The notes beneath the pieces are model-generated. The model searched no databases. It worked only from the letters and a program-made list of their open reading frames with translations, and was not told where the DNA came from. Both the position numbers and the translations under genes were made by a program. DNA of 64,000 nt from Schistosoma mansoni (lineage: Eukaryota; Platyhelminthes; Trematoda; Strigeidida; Schistosomatidae), in NCBI RefSeq assembly GCF_000237925.1, contig NC_031495.1:31378679-31442678 (forward strand), written 5' to 3'. Positions 38,901 through 53,900 of the stretch are shown one piece after another (position 1 is the first letter of the stretch; each line of letters opens with the position of its first letter).

Positions 38901-41900
38901 TAAATTTAGTGATTGAGCACAACAACAAAGTAAAAATAAGATTAACGTCCCGTGTAGGACAAATAATCTATGCCATTCAATATTATGTAACTACAGTAAT
39001 TAATAATAATAATAATAATAATAACTAACATTCAAGTCCCACAAGAAAAGTAAATCGAGCATTAATTCCACAAATATGTAAAATGGATATTAATTTTTGA
39101 CTAGTATGACTAACCGTGCCGTCTTGCATTGAATTACAGCCATCTTCTTCTGATTGTAGGCTGGGAGATTTCCAATCAGGATAATTGGATAGATCATTTT
39201 CTCCATCAACTCCAGAATGTAATGAAGCATCTTCATCAAACTAAAACATTCAAAAAAGGATAAAATATTATTGAATGTATCAAGAAAAAAAGAAAACGAA
39301 TGATGTGTGATAACTAAACATGAGTAGTAGTTTGCGTACATATAAAATTTAGGCACAAATCCACTGGTGCATTATTAAACCAATAAAAACTTGGTTCATT
39401 AGAAGAGTTGAAGTTATTCAGCAATTATAATTATTCTTAAGATGAAAAAACCAAAAGAATTCATCTCACATGAACATATTAGTTATTAAGTTCAGCCTTG
39501 TCAGAAGCCTTTTGATAAACCAAAAAGACAATCGTAAATGAATTTTCAGTTTTTAATAGTAGTTCAACTAGAACACACATTAAAAACCCTAATAAAGGAT
39601 GATAAGGTTTAGGCAGTTTAGGTTCAATAAGTTACATTATTATGTTGGGAACAAAGTAGAAAATAAAGGCCATCAGAAAAGTACAGGTTTAAGGCGATGC
39701 TTAAGAGTACAAAATGATGATATCAACCACATAGAAAGAGAGTCCAGGAACGTAAGAAAGTTTGGGTTTTACGGGAAAATCTTTCTCGGTCTCATATCAT
39801 ATACAAAGGTTAATTAACTAATAATATAAGACAAAAATATACTGGAAATAATGGTCTACTAACCCACAGAGAAAAATTGATGCAAAATGATACAAACTCA
39901 ACCACAATGTTAATGTTTACAAAACTCATTTTCCTATATGAAGACACTGTTTCCAATAAGAAATAGTGAAGATTTTAGGATGGTTAGACTTAGAGTAAAT
40001 TAAGAAATTTTCTGTATTCAACCTATTAAAACAACCAGGTCTCAAACTCACCTGTCCATGAGGTCCGCACGGAGTGAGTTCAACTGGAGTACTATCACCA
40101 ACGGAACAAGCTAGAAATAAACAAAAGAATACAGTTGAATGCAATCAGGAATACAACGGGAGAAAAAATATTAATTTTCATTGAAAAACTTTTTAAACGG
40201 TTATATCGTAATAAATTCAACAATTATCTTAGATTATCTAAGAAAAATAACTAACACAAGCAACAGTTATTACATTTGAATGAATAAATCAAACGTTTCA
40301 TAAAATGAATAAAATCGCTACATATGATTTTTCCCAGTAGAATTATTAACATAACACAGTTTCTAATCCAACCATAATAAAATATAGCATACAGTAATAC
40401 GTTCTCTGACAAAGACATATTGATTACCGAAATTCATATCTTGCTTAACACAAGACTGATGATCTTAAATTTAGCCGAACAATTACAACTCCACGGAAAT
40501 AACTGTGACCTTAATACACACTTGCAAACGTTAAGATAACGAAACCAACCACAAATTTCCGTTTTATGATATAAAACTATATAATCTCTACACAAGTCTG
40601 ATTTAGCTGGAGTCAGTGTTGCATTAAGACCTATAGCGCAGGCAGCACTGATCGATTGGATCCCCATTAACAGTCGGTTATGTGCTGTTAGATCACGAAT
40701 TCCCATCAAAGTACGGAGAAATCGGTGTGAGAGACGATGTCTTTTAGTCATCTCCACCTACGCTCCGACAAATTGCAACCCAGATGCGATCAATGATGAG
40801 TTTTACTATTAATTAACTGTTCTTCTGCAGAAAATGCGTTCAACAGATATTATAGTACTAGCCCGAGACTTGAATGCGCACAGAGAAGAGCCGTTTCGAT
40901 GGGCATTGAAGACTTGCTGGTTGCAGGTCAGATAACAGTGACCGTCTACTGCAACTGTGAGTAAGCTACAACCTGTTTCTGGTTAGTACTCACCACCGAC
41001 ACAGTTATCGTCGACGTGCTACCTAGTGTCCTTCATCTGCATTTCAAGTCTGGACTCAGATTGATCACATCACGACCAGCTACCACTGACGTGGTTGTGT
41101 ACAAGACTACCATTCATTGTCCTAAACAGATCGATGTCAGATAATCGGTTGCAGCTTATGTTGCAACTAGATATCAAACCGAGCTGGGTTCAAGGCTAGC
41201 TATCGACCCACCGAAAAGTATAGATAAGCATTGGCTGCAATTGCGTGACGCCATGAAACTGGCGAGTAAGGTCGCTTGTGGCTTCACGAAATGTCCTGCT
41301 TATAAGCACTAGGTTTATTCAGACTCCTTACAACTCGTTAAAGCCCGTCGGTCTACTCCGGGTGACTGCGAGTTTGACCGTAGACGAAGATTGTTATGTA
41401 ATGAAATTGTGCAAAGCTTGCTCAAGGACCGAGAAGCCTGGTGGTCGGAGCGTGCCAATGAGTTGGAAGTGGCATCTGGATCTCGTAACTGCCGGAAGCT
41501 ATTTCGACTCATCTGAGTCGCTAGCAGCAAGAAATCTGGTGTGAATGAGACAATCTGTGAAGCTGATGGGATGCCAATCAATAACATCTACCGACGTCTT
41601 GGACGACTGGTAGTTTTTCGAGAAGCAGTTCAACTGGTTTGCTGCTGAGACAACATTAATCAGACTTTCCTGCCCTCTACAACCTATGACGACTGGTTCA
41701 TTTAACGAGGCGGAATTCTGTAGGGAACTCCAACTCCTAAAGCGCCACAAATTACCAGGTCCAGATGACGTACCTCCGGCCCTTTTCAAAGATGTTGGTG
41801 ACTTTCTGGTTGAGGAACTGACCGAGTTGTTTACAAACCTTTCGCAATTAGAGTATTGCAAATTGTGCCAAACATTTTAATCTATCCGGTTCAAAATATG

Positions 41901-44900
41901 GTACTTTCTCAACTGTGACTAACAACACATTGCACTGAACAATTATTTCTCAAGTAGAAAACTGAGTTTTGGAAAGTCGAAATTTAAAAAGTTACAGTAG
42001 GAAGAATATCTACGAGATACTATTCGAAAACGGTATGTGAATTTTATCCTTCAGAAACAATTAATCAACTTAGTAACCAGCTGGTTACCACATAACCTGA
42101 AATCAGTTACAGTTGTTGTTTTACTCCACACCGAAAATAATCGGCATAGAAATATTTAAAACTACTTTAACTTACATCCTGTATCAGTGACTGATTGGCT
42201 CTGTTGATCTGATAGACGTTTTTGATTTGTATGACGTTTCGGCTGAATTTTAAGCAGAGCTTGTTTAATGGTATTCAAGCCACATTCACTTAGTACAACA
42301 CCATCCATGAAAAATTGACTAAAGATGTATAAATAAAATTAAATTGAATAATAGAGCGAGATAAAAGCATTTGTAAATTTATCTATCAGAATCAATAATT
42401 AAATCTGAGATGTTAAAACAAAAAAAAATTATGTACCTACCGAGTATCACTTGATGAATTATTGTCATCATCTGCTTGTGAACGCGCTAAACTTGCAACT
42501 CCAGTGGAAGAGTACGGAAATAATGAAGACGGCTAAATAAAGTGGAGAAAATAAGCACGAAAACATAAACAGTTTAATATGAATAATCTAATTTTACACC
42601 TTCTAATGCAAACTGTGACCGAATGATATGTTTGTGCGCTAAGCTACTATTCAGCGACTTGAACACGATGAACGATACTACTTCTACCCTCTTCCTCCCT
42701 GTCTCACTAACTAGAGTAAGAAGTTTGATTGTTGTATAGAAGCTTTGTTGATCAACATCCAGCAGGATTCGAAATACATTAAAGATAACCAGTTATCGAA
42801 CGTTATTATATATTAAGAACTGTGTAACTATCAATGAACACGAATCTTAGTGAAAAATCCATTGAAAGTTCATGAACAGAATTCACACTAACAAAAGCTT
42901 ATCTTAAATTGATATTAATTTTCTTCCTCCTAAGTTGTATTTGAGGATTTCACATCTCTTAAGCCTAACGAATGAGAACATCTGTTTATCCAACCATATA
43001 GATATAAGAGATGAACAGAAAAATACATCAACCCGAATAAAAGGGGATTTTGCCAAGGAAAGTTTCTACCTTAACTATAAGTTCTGGTTACTACCCCACT
43101 AAATGTAGGTGATAGCGGTTAGAATTCTCACTATTTTATGTTTAAACATACTACCTAACGAGCTCAGTCGATTTGCTACCAGGATTTTAAATTGATATTA
43201 CTGACGTATGTAAAGAAAAGTCTAGGCAAATTCCTCTTACTGAATCCTTTAGAAATGGGTTCAGATTACAAGTTATAACGGAAAATCGCTCTAACTCCAT
43301 AAGGTGTAATGTTAGACAATAACCAGAAATTCAAGTTTTCTTATTTGAAGAGGATTCGACTTTAATTTGATTAGTCTCTTAGAACCCATGACTACCCGTA
43401 AATATAACCAAAAGGGTTGTAATTCATAACAAAAGTATTATGCCAAATAACTGAAAAATTTAAGCTTAAAATGCTTCGTTTTTATATCAGGGTAGATAGT
43501 TCATAGTCTTAATTAGCCCATCTGATTAATGTAATACCCAACAGATTTGATGGAGAGTGATTTCATTTGGATGTCATAAGAAAACGAAATTCATAGGTAT
43601 GATTTGTATGATTTCTCTTTATTATCTTCTAATTTATCTATCCTTTCCATACATAAACGCCTTAACAATTATATATGCGAGCAAACTGCTCTAATAAACC
43701 TCATGTCATTGCATTATCTAGGTTTATCGCAGGGATTTACTCTTTTGAAGAAAGTGATTTTGCTTTTGAAACCCAATTTGTCTACGTTCAATAATATCCT
43801 CAAAAATAAAAAATAAAAAACTGTTTGAATAAATGTATCTTTAAAAAAATGGAACTAATTATTTCAATAAACAATATACGAGTTAAAGAAGTTATATTAC
43901 GAATAAAATAATACTTACTAATTTGTCAGCAAACAGATTTTCGGTAATTTCGCCAAACTTCAGGTTTTCCAGAGCCCCAAGATTTCCGTTAGCCGCTTGT
44001 CTGTAAGCCAATACCTAATAGTTAAAAGCGAAATAAAAATAAACACATTATGACAGTATCATTATATACATTGCGTAAAATAGACTGAAAACATATCTAA
44101 ATAACTAGACGTGTGGCAGCAAATTCTCCCAAAAACCTAATTTATGATTGTTAAACTCACGATTTTCGGACAGAAACAGTTGATTTAAGCAGTAAAAATA
44201 TCACATGTTATAAGATATGTTGACTTATCTATATCAGAATCTCCCATTGATTTAATAACAGTTGAATAGGTGGCACAGTAATACAGTTCGTATTTCTCAA
44301 TCACATCAGTAAAACTTCACAATTTTTTGGAAAAACTCTCACAAATACATCCCATTTGTTGTTATTTGTAACCATCAATATTAATCACTGAAATTTCATA
44401 CTTTCTTCTTACTAGAATACTTATCAAAAACGGGTTGCATTAATTTATTAAGACAATGGTTAATTTTGGAAAAAATAAATAAATAGATTTATCAACAAGT
44501 ATTGTTGCAGCATACTCAACCAAGATATATTGAGTAATTGCCAGTCTTTACGAGTTAAATGTTGGTAAGATCTACCTTAGTCAACTCCAAATGAAGAAAC
44601 AGTTACGGGTGACAGAAACTTAATCTTAGAAATAGTACATTCATATATTGTGATCATATTATTATTTTCAACAAATAAAGATAGAATAAATTTACCTGAG
44701 CATGCCCAGTTCCAATATCAGCCCCCAATTCACGACAAAGAAGACAGTTATACCCTAGATCAGTGGCTATTTCCAATTCATCTTCAGTACGCAACTGGTC
44801 ACAGTTAGCATGAGCCCATCGTGTACATAATGCACATCGAACAAGCAGTTCTTCCTCTCGATAAGCTAAATTACAAATGGGACAAGTGGTGAGTGACGCA

Positions 44901-47900
44901 CACGGTGCACATACAGAATAATTAGCGTGCCATTTTCCGTTAAGACCAGGATCTTTTTGACCACAATTAGTACATATAACACAGTCGGTACATTTCCATC
45001 CACCCTATACGAAATATAAACAGTATGTGTAAAAACGTTTGAAGGTAAAATTTGTATCATATGAACACACAGAGACAATAAATCATGTAGCAAGGTTTTG
45101 AACACAAAAAATTATAAGACTTTCTGATAAACATTCAAAGAACACCCTAAATAAAATTTTAGAAGTATTTAATTTTATTCAAACCTACTTTCGGTACTTC
45201 TTTCAATGGCGGATCTAAACAATAGGTATGGAAGCTAATATTGCAATCATCACATAAAAGTAGAAGACTTTCATTTGATGTTCCACCACAACCTTCACAT
45301 ACAGTACAATCCAAACAACGCCAACCTTTTTCAATCATAGTTCTCGTTATTTTAGGTACTTCTGCACAAAAAGAATGGTAGCATTGACCACATTGAGAGC
45401 AAGCCAACAGAGGAGTATCCAAACCGATTGATCCACATGCAATACATATATCCTGTTCCAACATGAAATTGTCATCTGCCCGACAAAATACGACTGTACT
45501 AGGATGATCATCCTTCTCTGAAACTTTGGATTCATACTAGTCACAAAAAAATAAATCAATAAAAGGGGATTCTATTGACAATGAGAAAATGCTTTGTTAA
45601 CAGTCAAATAACTTAATGTCCCGACAGATCACTACTAACATACACCTTTTATAAAAAGATTTTATAATCAAGTGCATATTAAATATCATGTGTTGTATAA
45701 TTTATATAAATCAAACGACTATTGTAATTTACTGTTCAGTCATAATATAAGAAAATTGTATACTTTGAAGAGAACTAGTAATTTAGTTTACTTATTGAAT
45801 AAAAAAGTAATCAAACATAAATAGACATCCATGCTATGAAAACATACCGAAGTGATTTTCCGAGTTTTTGTTCTCCTAGTTTTATTAATATTATTAGATG
45901 TAGCAGAACTATTAGTTCTTTTTAAAGCACCAGTTTTTGTAGTTCCAATAAACGACGTCTGGGTGTTTGCATTGTTGGACTAAAGATAGAGAGAAAAAAC
46001 TTAAATTCACGAGAGAAACTGACACCGTAATAAGCTTGAAGTTTAAGGATAACACTTTCCTAATTCGAAACATATGTAGAATGAGTCACCAAAATAAAAT
46101 ACTACGACTTATTATTCAAACTATTCCCACAATTAATTTCAATATTGAGTTAATGTCAGCCAATTGGCTAAAATACTGAATACAGTGCTTGACTACTTTA
46201 GAAGTGAATGATATATCTTCGTCCTTTCACTGTGATACTTCGGCATCAGATGTTCACGATTCGACGTCGTAAATACGTCTAATTTTATTTATTTATTTAA
46301 ACATAAACATTGGTACAATTCGGCACCAAATAGATATGCGCCACATAAATCATTCGATTTATGTAAGGGCTCGGATACTGCCTGGGTGCCCAAACCAAAG
46401 AAGGTGGTTTTCTCAGAAGGCCACTCCTCAAGCCTTTGACCTAAAGGTCTGATCCACAAGGCAGTGGAGTGACGTAAGAAGATGCAATCCCATGGTAGCC
46501 GGTGACCGACAGGTTCATACGCCATTTGTTCCCTCAGTATCCTGGGGCCCATGTACACCATTGGTTTGAATTTAGAGTTTTTCAACTCCCCTAGGTGGAT
46601 CCTCCGTGTCAACTAACTCGGTTAAAGAGCCGGACATCCGCTTTTCGTTCTCTCAATTTTGCAAACAACACCCCACGGCGGGAAGGCAGTGAGTAGGACT
46701 TCCCTGGCAGTGGTTGTATGCACGTGGCCATTTGAGAGCATTTCGTGCATTTCCGAAAATATATCAGTGGCTAAAAACTGTAACTGTTTTCACTAAACAT
46801 AGGATTTGAGAAATCCTTTCAAAATATATAATCGACTAGTGATAATATTAACTTGTCTAAGTCGCCGTATTAGGTTCAACTTAGGAAAAACAGAGTATGA
46901 CCAAACTAAGACACATCTATTAAATCATCGGTGAGAGGTGAAGATTTTTATTTTGAGGTCCGTCAGATGAACAGTATACTTAACTGACAGTTATACACTT
47001 AAATGGTCATATAAACAATAATAATTAATAAGGTTTATGATTAAGACAACGTAAAATCCCTTTAGACTCTATACAAATAATACAAATATCTACTTCGCAC
47101 TTTTTCTGATTACCAAAAAACTGTTACTACTTCAGAAATATTTCAAAACATTATATATGAACACATATCTCAAATAGAATTTATGTATACATGTTATTCA
47201 ATCATTTGATCCACTGTGAAGATCTTCATTTTAAGCAAGTATCTACTTTATAGTGATATGTTGAAGTTGAACAGAGGAACTCAAAAGATAAGTTATTAAG
47301 TATTTAACTCAAAGATGGAAGTCATTTGCTGAGACAATAAAACGCTTCTTCAGTTTCCTATTGAGAACTAAAGAAGTTAGCAATAATAATAAGTTAATAA
47401 AATAAGGTTTACATAGATAAGATGAGATTGGACAAACCCGTGTTCCTGAATTAGTTTTTGTAAAATTAAGATCACTAGTTTGGGTATTTCCTCGCCTACG
47501 CCCACTACTAATATTAATAGAAGGTTGATCAATAGCTGGCCGGCCACTTGTAGAATTTGTTACTGATAACTTGTTATTAGAGGTCACTTTACAATGTACA
47601 CGTGGTGACCCTGGATAATCTTGATTATTCAGGTGGATTTGTTGCTTTCCTGGTTCAGTATTCGGAGTTGTTGAATTAGAAGTTGAACTTGACGGAGTAT
47701 TTGCCGATGTACTTCCATTAGCACCAGGGCAAACTAATGAACCAGACCCAATACACTGGCGAACTGTATCATCTAATAAGTCCCGGCCTCCTTGAGTAAA
47801 ATTGTCGTCCATAATATCGCCACCACTATTACTACTATTCCCACCTCCCTGAATCGGGCTAGCACGTAAAGAAGCAGTAGTTGATGCAGCCTAGCGATAA

Positions 47901-50900
47901 AAAAGATACAACATGAACATCTATCTATCACCCTTTCCAATTGTAGCATAATAACAAATGGATTAAATAAGAGTTAATTCGAACATAAGAATTGGTAACT
48001 AAAGTTGAAATAAGAGCTTGAATTGAGATAGGTTTCGAATTAACTGTCTTCAGGTTAGGAGTAGCTATCGTCAAACTAGGCTTTAATGCTAGATGTGATG
48101 ACTTGAACGAAATTTTATTTATTTGAACATATAAACATTGGTACAAGGGGGCACCTTATACATATACGCCACACACTTGAACAAAAACATAAATGCCAAG
48201 TTCTACGTCGTCCGCTTACCTGTCATATGGGCGCTCAAAATTGACCAGTTCTATTGAAAACGCCACCATCAACAGAGTATAAACAAGTGGTGAAAAATAA
48301 TGTTACCTTCAGATACGTACACTAACGACAATAAACGTATTCTGAGTAAAAACATGAAAAATAATTGTCTTACAATCGAAAACAACCCATCACCTGTCTA
48401 TGAAACCTTGTTGTGTCAGATAGATCAGTTGCAAATTATAAGCACAATGTACGTTTTGGATGTATATTTCAATCGACGGAAGGATTACTGCATGATCCTA
48501 GCAGTTCAAAAATCAATGCTATAAAACAAAATACAACTGTTTAGACCGTGGCTAAAACGTTAACGATCATTGTGGAAAAAGCCGAAATGGCGATTAACTC
48601 TTAAATGAAGCAACTGAAGCATAGAGAAATTCAGATAGTTTATAACTACCCTCTACTCACTTTATATCCACCAACAGCTTTAATGAAATATGGACACTGA
48701 ATTTACAACTTTTATAAACGTGCCGAAAACTATTGCTAACTTCAAGTGAGTATAGTACCAGGTTTCAATGGGTGAATTCCAAAGATCTTTAACAGATGGC
48801 AGTTTAGTGCTATGAGCTATCGGTGACTGACATAGCTAGAGTTTTGTAACTGAATGTTATTTCTTTTGATTGTCTGCAATTGCTAGCAATCTGTCTATAG
48901 AAGACAGAAAATAGAATGATGAATATTAAACTTGTACAATCTCTAAAATATTGACTCCTATGATCACCCGAAACTTTTTTAGACACAGGGAATAGCGAGC
49001 TCGACAAAATTAGCGAGGGTTAATACCTTAAAATTCTAATTAAATTAACTCATCTACTATGTGCTTGGGGATGAACCACATGAGGGCTAATGATATCACT
49101 CAGTTGCCCGAACCGAAATAGGTGGAAAGGGGCCCGTGTCGGAGACTCATTGGCTGAAAGTCAAACGCCTTAACCACAAACCCACCGATCCACTACTTCA
49201 TTCCTAGTTGTGGATGTATCGATTAAACATTTACTCTTCCGGAAGATTTTAAAACATATGTGGTTTACAGCCTTCAGAATGACTGAGTCATTTCAACACA
49301 GAATAATTAGCGTCAAATGAAAAATAAACCAGGATCGTAGCCCTCATGTGACTAACGTGTATATAACTTTTTTTATAGTATTCGGTGGACTCTAATACAG
49401 CAGTTATTTCAAATCCTGACTACCAAACTGTAAAATTAGTTACTGAGTAAGGAATGGACAATAAATTAAATTGTACCTCGCTCGGTGTCGTTGAACCACG
49501 AGCTCGACAAACGGGACAGACGTAATTGGTGCCACAAATACCACTTGTTTCTTCACTGGCAGCAGATAAAGGTGAAACAGTTGCCTGGTTGGAAGAAGGA
49601 TCACACTCAGCATGAACCATTCGGCGACACTGACTACATCTACTACCAGGCCAGACAAGAAAAGTACTATTAGGATTCCTGTAAAAATTTTCTGGTACCT
49701 GAAAATCAAGAAAAATAAATACATATTTGGGAAGTGTGAAAAACTCGTGACGTGAAGTATAAGGTAGCTTTGTACTGTTTGAAGTTGAACGAAGTTTGAG
49801 GATTTTAACTGACTGCCATAACACTCATAATACTAAACAGTAATCTATATATACTAATTAGTCCATAAATTAAATAACTAGCACGGGTATCGACTTATAT
49901 TACTTAGATTTTGCAAACCATAATTTCGCAGAAATAATATACAAATAAGAAGTGTGATATGCTTCAAATCTAGAAACATGATGTTCTAAAAAATGGTTCA
50001 GTTAGTTCACGCTCAAGTCATTATCCCTACCGTGAATACACAATAAATTTCTGGAATCAATACAGAAAGATTAACATCATTTTTAACTTTTGATGAACAT
50101 TTAAGTATAATTCATCTCGAGTATCATTCTGTTGTGAACCTTATTCAAATCAAAGAATCCATAGTACTGTTCTAAGGAGAATTACAAAATCTTTATAAAT
50201 CATCGATAAAGACCATGTTAACTGTTAAACCTGAAAAGCATTAAGTTAGGACATATTGTATCGAAATTTTATGCAAAAATAAACTAAAGTGTAAAAACCC
50301 ACTGTTAGTAACAGAATAAAGTCATCACCTTCGAAATAACCGCAGATAACATAAATAAACGGGTCCGTCAATTCTTTTGAAAACAAACGTAGGTAGTATA
50401 CCAGTTTTACTTACAAAATAAGCGACCCGAGGTATATATCCTAACAAAGCTAAGAGAAAACATACTTGCAACTCTTCGAAAAAAAATACATCGCTCATCA
50501 CTAAACTGTTCGTTACTGAAACACCTACCGGTAGTGAACAACGCCATGCTCGTTCGCATACAGGACAACATGAATTCGGGCGTTTATGAGCGTGGAAGCA
50601 CCGATCACATAGTGTATAGTTACTATGCCAACGGACATTCGGATTCTATAAAAAAAATAAGTTTGTATGAAAACAATCCTATTTTCGGGGGACAAACTAG
50701 CGATGTGAACTGCAACTTACAAGTTGATTGTTAAAAGCAACTGGTCCCTCTAAACCACTTAACGTAGAAGAGCGTCCGCCACCACAATCAGAACATACAC
50801 GGCATCGTTCGCACCTGAATCCATTTTTAGGGATGCTAGAAACAGGAGGCTTCAGACAATAAGTGTGATAGCCCTTGTCGCACACGTCACATACTAACAT

Positions 50901-53900
50901 TTTATTTTCATCTTTACTTTCACTAAAAATAGACAAGTACAAGAGTGTCAGTAAGTAAAAGATTTGATTATACATATGAACAAAAACAATCCCGTAAAAA
51001 ATAACGGTCATGTTGAAGGTTTATTACTTCGTTTAGGAAAATTTATACGGATGTTTACAAGTAAGTAAATATAACTATGAAGAAAAAACTATATATAGGA
51101 AAGAAAAAGTCAGTACACAAACCACTACAACAAATTTTAGAAATCTTACTGATGACTAAATAACCCCATATTTCCAATTAAAAACAAATTATAAAACGCC
51201 TAATTCATCTTGCTAATTCACCTCAGAAACGTATTTTTAAACTGCTTTGCTGTTTAAGAGATACTTATATCATCGAATGTAGATTTCACGATGATAACTT
51301 ACTTGCAAATCAAACAGGTTTTGCACTCTGCACACTGCCACCCTATGCGAATTGTGGGACTTGGTTGCAAAGGTGGCTCCAAACAGGAAGCGTGATAATG
51401 ACTACCACAACCAGTACAGAACAGAAGCTCAGTTAAATCGCCCGGAGATTCACAGAGACCACACTGTATTGACGTACAATCTAAAATTTCATGTTTATAA
51501 GTCAAATGAAAGTGTAAGGTGGGAATTAAAAAAAGCATAATTGCAGTTGAAAAAAAGGGAATTATTCTACAGAAAACAATAGCGTATTTGTTATGTCATG
51601 ATGATTTCTAGTTAATAGGTGGTTATTCTACATGTACTTCCGACAGCGCACCGATTTTGGTACCAAGTTTTAACTTGACTTACTATATCTCCTTGATGAA
51701 TTTCAGTCACTTCAAAATTACAATAAGCGTATTGCACGATACGTTACGACACTATGAAGGGACATAAAAACCACATCACTGAGTAATAGAAACAATTTTA
51801 TTTTACCAATCACACCTACAAAAATCATAAACAGTCGGAACCTTAGCGAAACCACTGGATTTCTATAAATCACTACATAATATACGGAAATGAAAATAGA
51901 AATACATATATTACTGATTTTAGGCAAACACAAAATGTATAAAAATGCATTGTTTTAAAAAAACCGCGCAGTTCGTATGTGCTGAAAGAAACAGATAAGC
52001 GGGCTTTTAGAATGATCAGGTCAGGTTGATGCGAAAACAAGCAGGTACAAACACTGATAAACGAGACATTGTATCTGTCTAGTTTAAAAGGGTATTAAAC
52101 CTTTACCTATATATATTATGCACATTTTGCAATATTCCGTAGACAGGTGGTTTGGTTATTAAAGCACAAATTTCGCTACTTATAAGTAATTAACTGTCAT
52201 AAATCCGTAAATAAGTACAAGTTTACGTGCCTAGCTTCGAGCCACACTTATCATGTAAGGGTCAATGATACTACTCGATTTCTTAAACCGAAATAGGTGG
52301 AAGTCAAATTTTTTAGCCACTATATCATTTCAAGCATTTACCAACAATTTACTATGCATCGAATAAATTCAGTCTTACTTGATGCAAGTGCTTCTGAAAT
52401 ATGAACCGGACATAACAACTCTAATGATTCGATATCTTGCAGACAACCAGCTCCCGCTGCGCAAAGGAAATGGAAACACGAGTCGCAGTCACTGATACGA
52501 CAAGAGATACTCGCTCCATAACGGAGACAAAGAGAGCATTTCCGAGTAACAGCTATAACCGCCGCATCTTCAACACCTTCAAGAACCATCTTAACAAGCA
52601 AAAAAGCAGAAAATTTATGAGCTTAAAAGTAATCAAAAGTCATTTTAAGGATGATATTAATTGATTACAAAACGGTTAAATAAACTACCCACATATTTTT
52701 CACTCATATACAATAAATGTTTCGTTTACTAATCCAAAGCAACTTGAAGATGGACTTAAGTGAGAGTAAGTGAATTGCTGTGACCGACTGAATGAAGCGA
52801 ACTTTTGATTCACCTTCTATTGTACCCAAATGTGATAAACTCCACTGTATAGCTCAAAACCAAGACAGTTCTTAAGGTATTTTGTAAATGAATATAAGTG
52901 ATATAGTTAAACTGATGTACCAACCATCAAAATTCATTGTATAGATCGATTGATAGGTAATATATATAGCGATGCTATGACTGAATACTCTTAAAACACA
53001 TAATGTGAGGAAAAATTAACGATGAACTTAGCAAGAAGCTTTACTTGACCGAAGCAGGATTTTATGAGTTCGAATAAAAATAGCCAGAAGGGGGATTTCC
53101 AGAAAACGAAAACCAACACAGAGGTTTTAGATGGAAAATTACTTCTGGTCACATGAATGATTTTCTTTACCAAACATTCTTTGATTTCAGAAAGTAAACT
53201 CATTCTGGACATGGAGAAGTACATTGAGAACGTAAAAATATGTACTTTCCAACTTATGTTTAGATTACATCTTATTGTTTCGCAGGGTCATTTATGCGTT
53301 GCTCAAAGGTCATCCGCAAATCATTTCCGCTGCTCCAACCATAACACTCCATGTTTAGAAAAAACATTTACTGACCTGATCGTTGAAGTGAACACCATCA
53401 GACCACGACGCACAACAATGATGCGCGTATATCCAACCCCCTTCTTCACCTTCACGCGGAGTACACTTAACAATCAGATTGGAAACTTTTAAGGTATCTT
53501 CATCAGGTTTAGAAGGCCAACCAACATAATTCAATTCTTCCACTAAACCAAATGGTCGGCCATTACAATCGAAATAAGCATTTGGCATCCCTGCAAGATA
53601 CATTTTGCAATCATAACTAAGTATAGAGTTATAATGCAAATCCAACTCACCCAAAACAGTTTTTACTTCGACTACGTCGACATCCGTCTAGAGACGTGTG
53701 TGGGCCTACCTTGCAAAACTCAGGGTCTGCCGTCAGAGGTGTGAAAGATGCCACAACAATCTTGCTATGCTGGTTCCGTCGATTGGTGTGTGTTGAACGG
53801 TTTGTCACCAAAATATTTGTACACTTTTCCTGCTTGAGCTTTACCTTGATGATAAGGTCACTGTACCAAGTAGGGGGTTCTGAGTATTCAATCTTTGTGT

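Larger units (their letters stand above)
47891..49476 (-). other. KMT2 intron 7
   Basis: Contains a 60-base retroposon copy at 48.1 kb and a tRNA-headed repeat at 49.1 kb, listed separately. The rest is unrecognised. Confidence 0.5.

Noticed and set aside
40434-40757. 107-codon minus-strand frame
   Set aside because: Antisense to the LINE endonuclease region; the same antisense frame occurs at 35,846-36,031, so it is repeat-derived.
52587-52589. ATG at the start of exon 3 as the KMT2 start codon
   Set aside because: The first half of the same extended PHD is encoded upstream in exons 1 and 2 in matching phase, so this methionine is internal.
53648-53710. Alternative 62-base intron (GTAGGC to GTGAG) between exons 1 and 2
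   Set aside because: Phase-compatible, but its acceptor lacks a proper AG context and pyrimidine tract compared with the 34-base alternative; kept as a fallback only.
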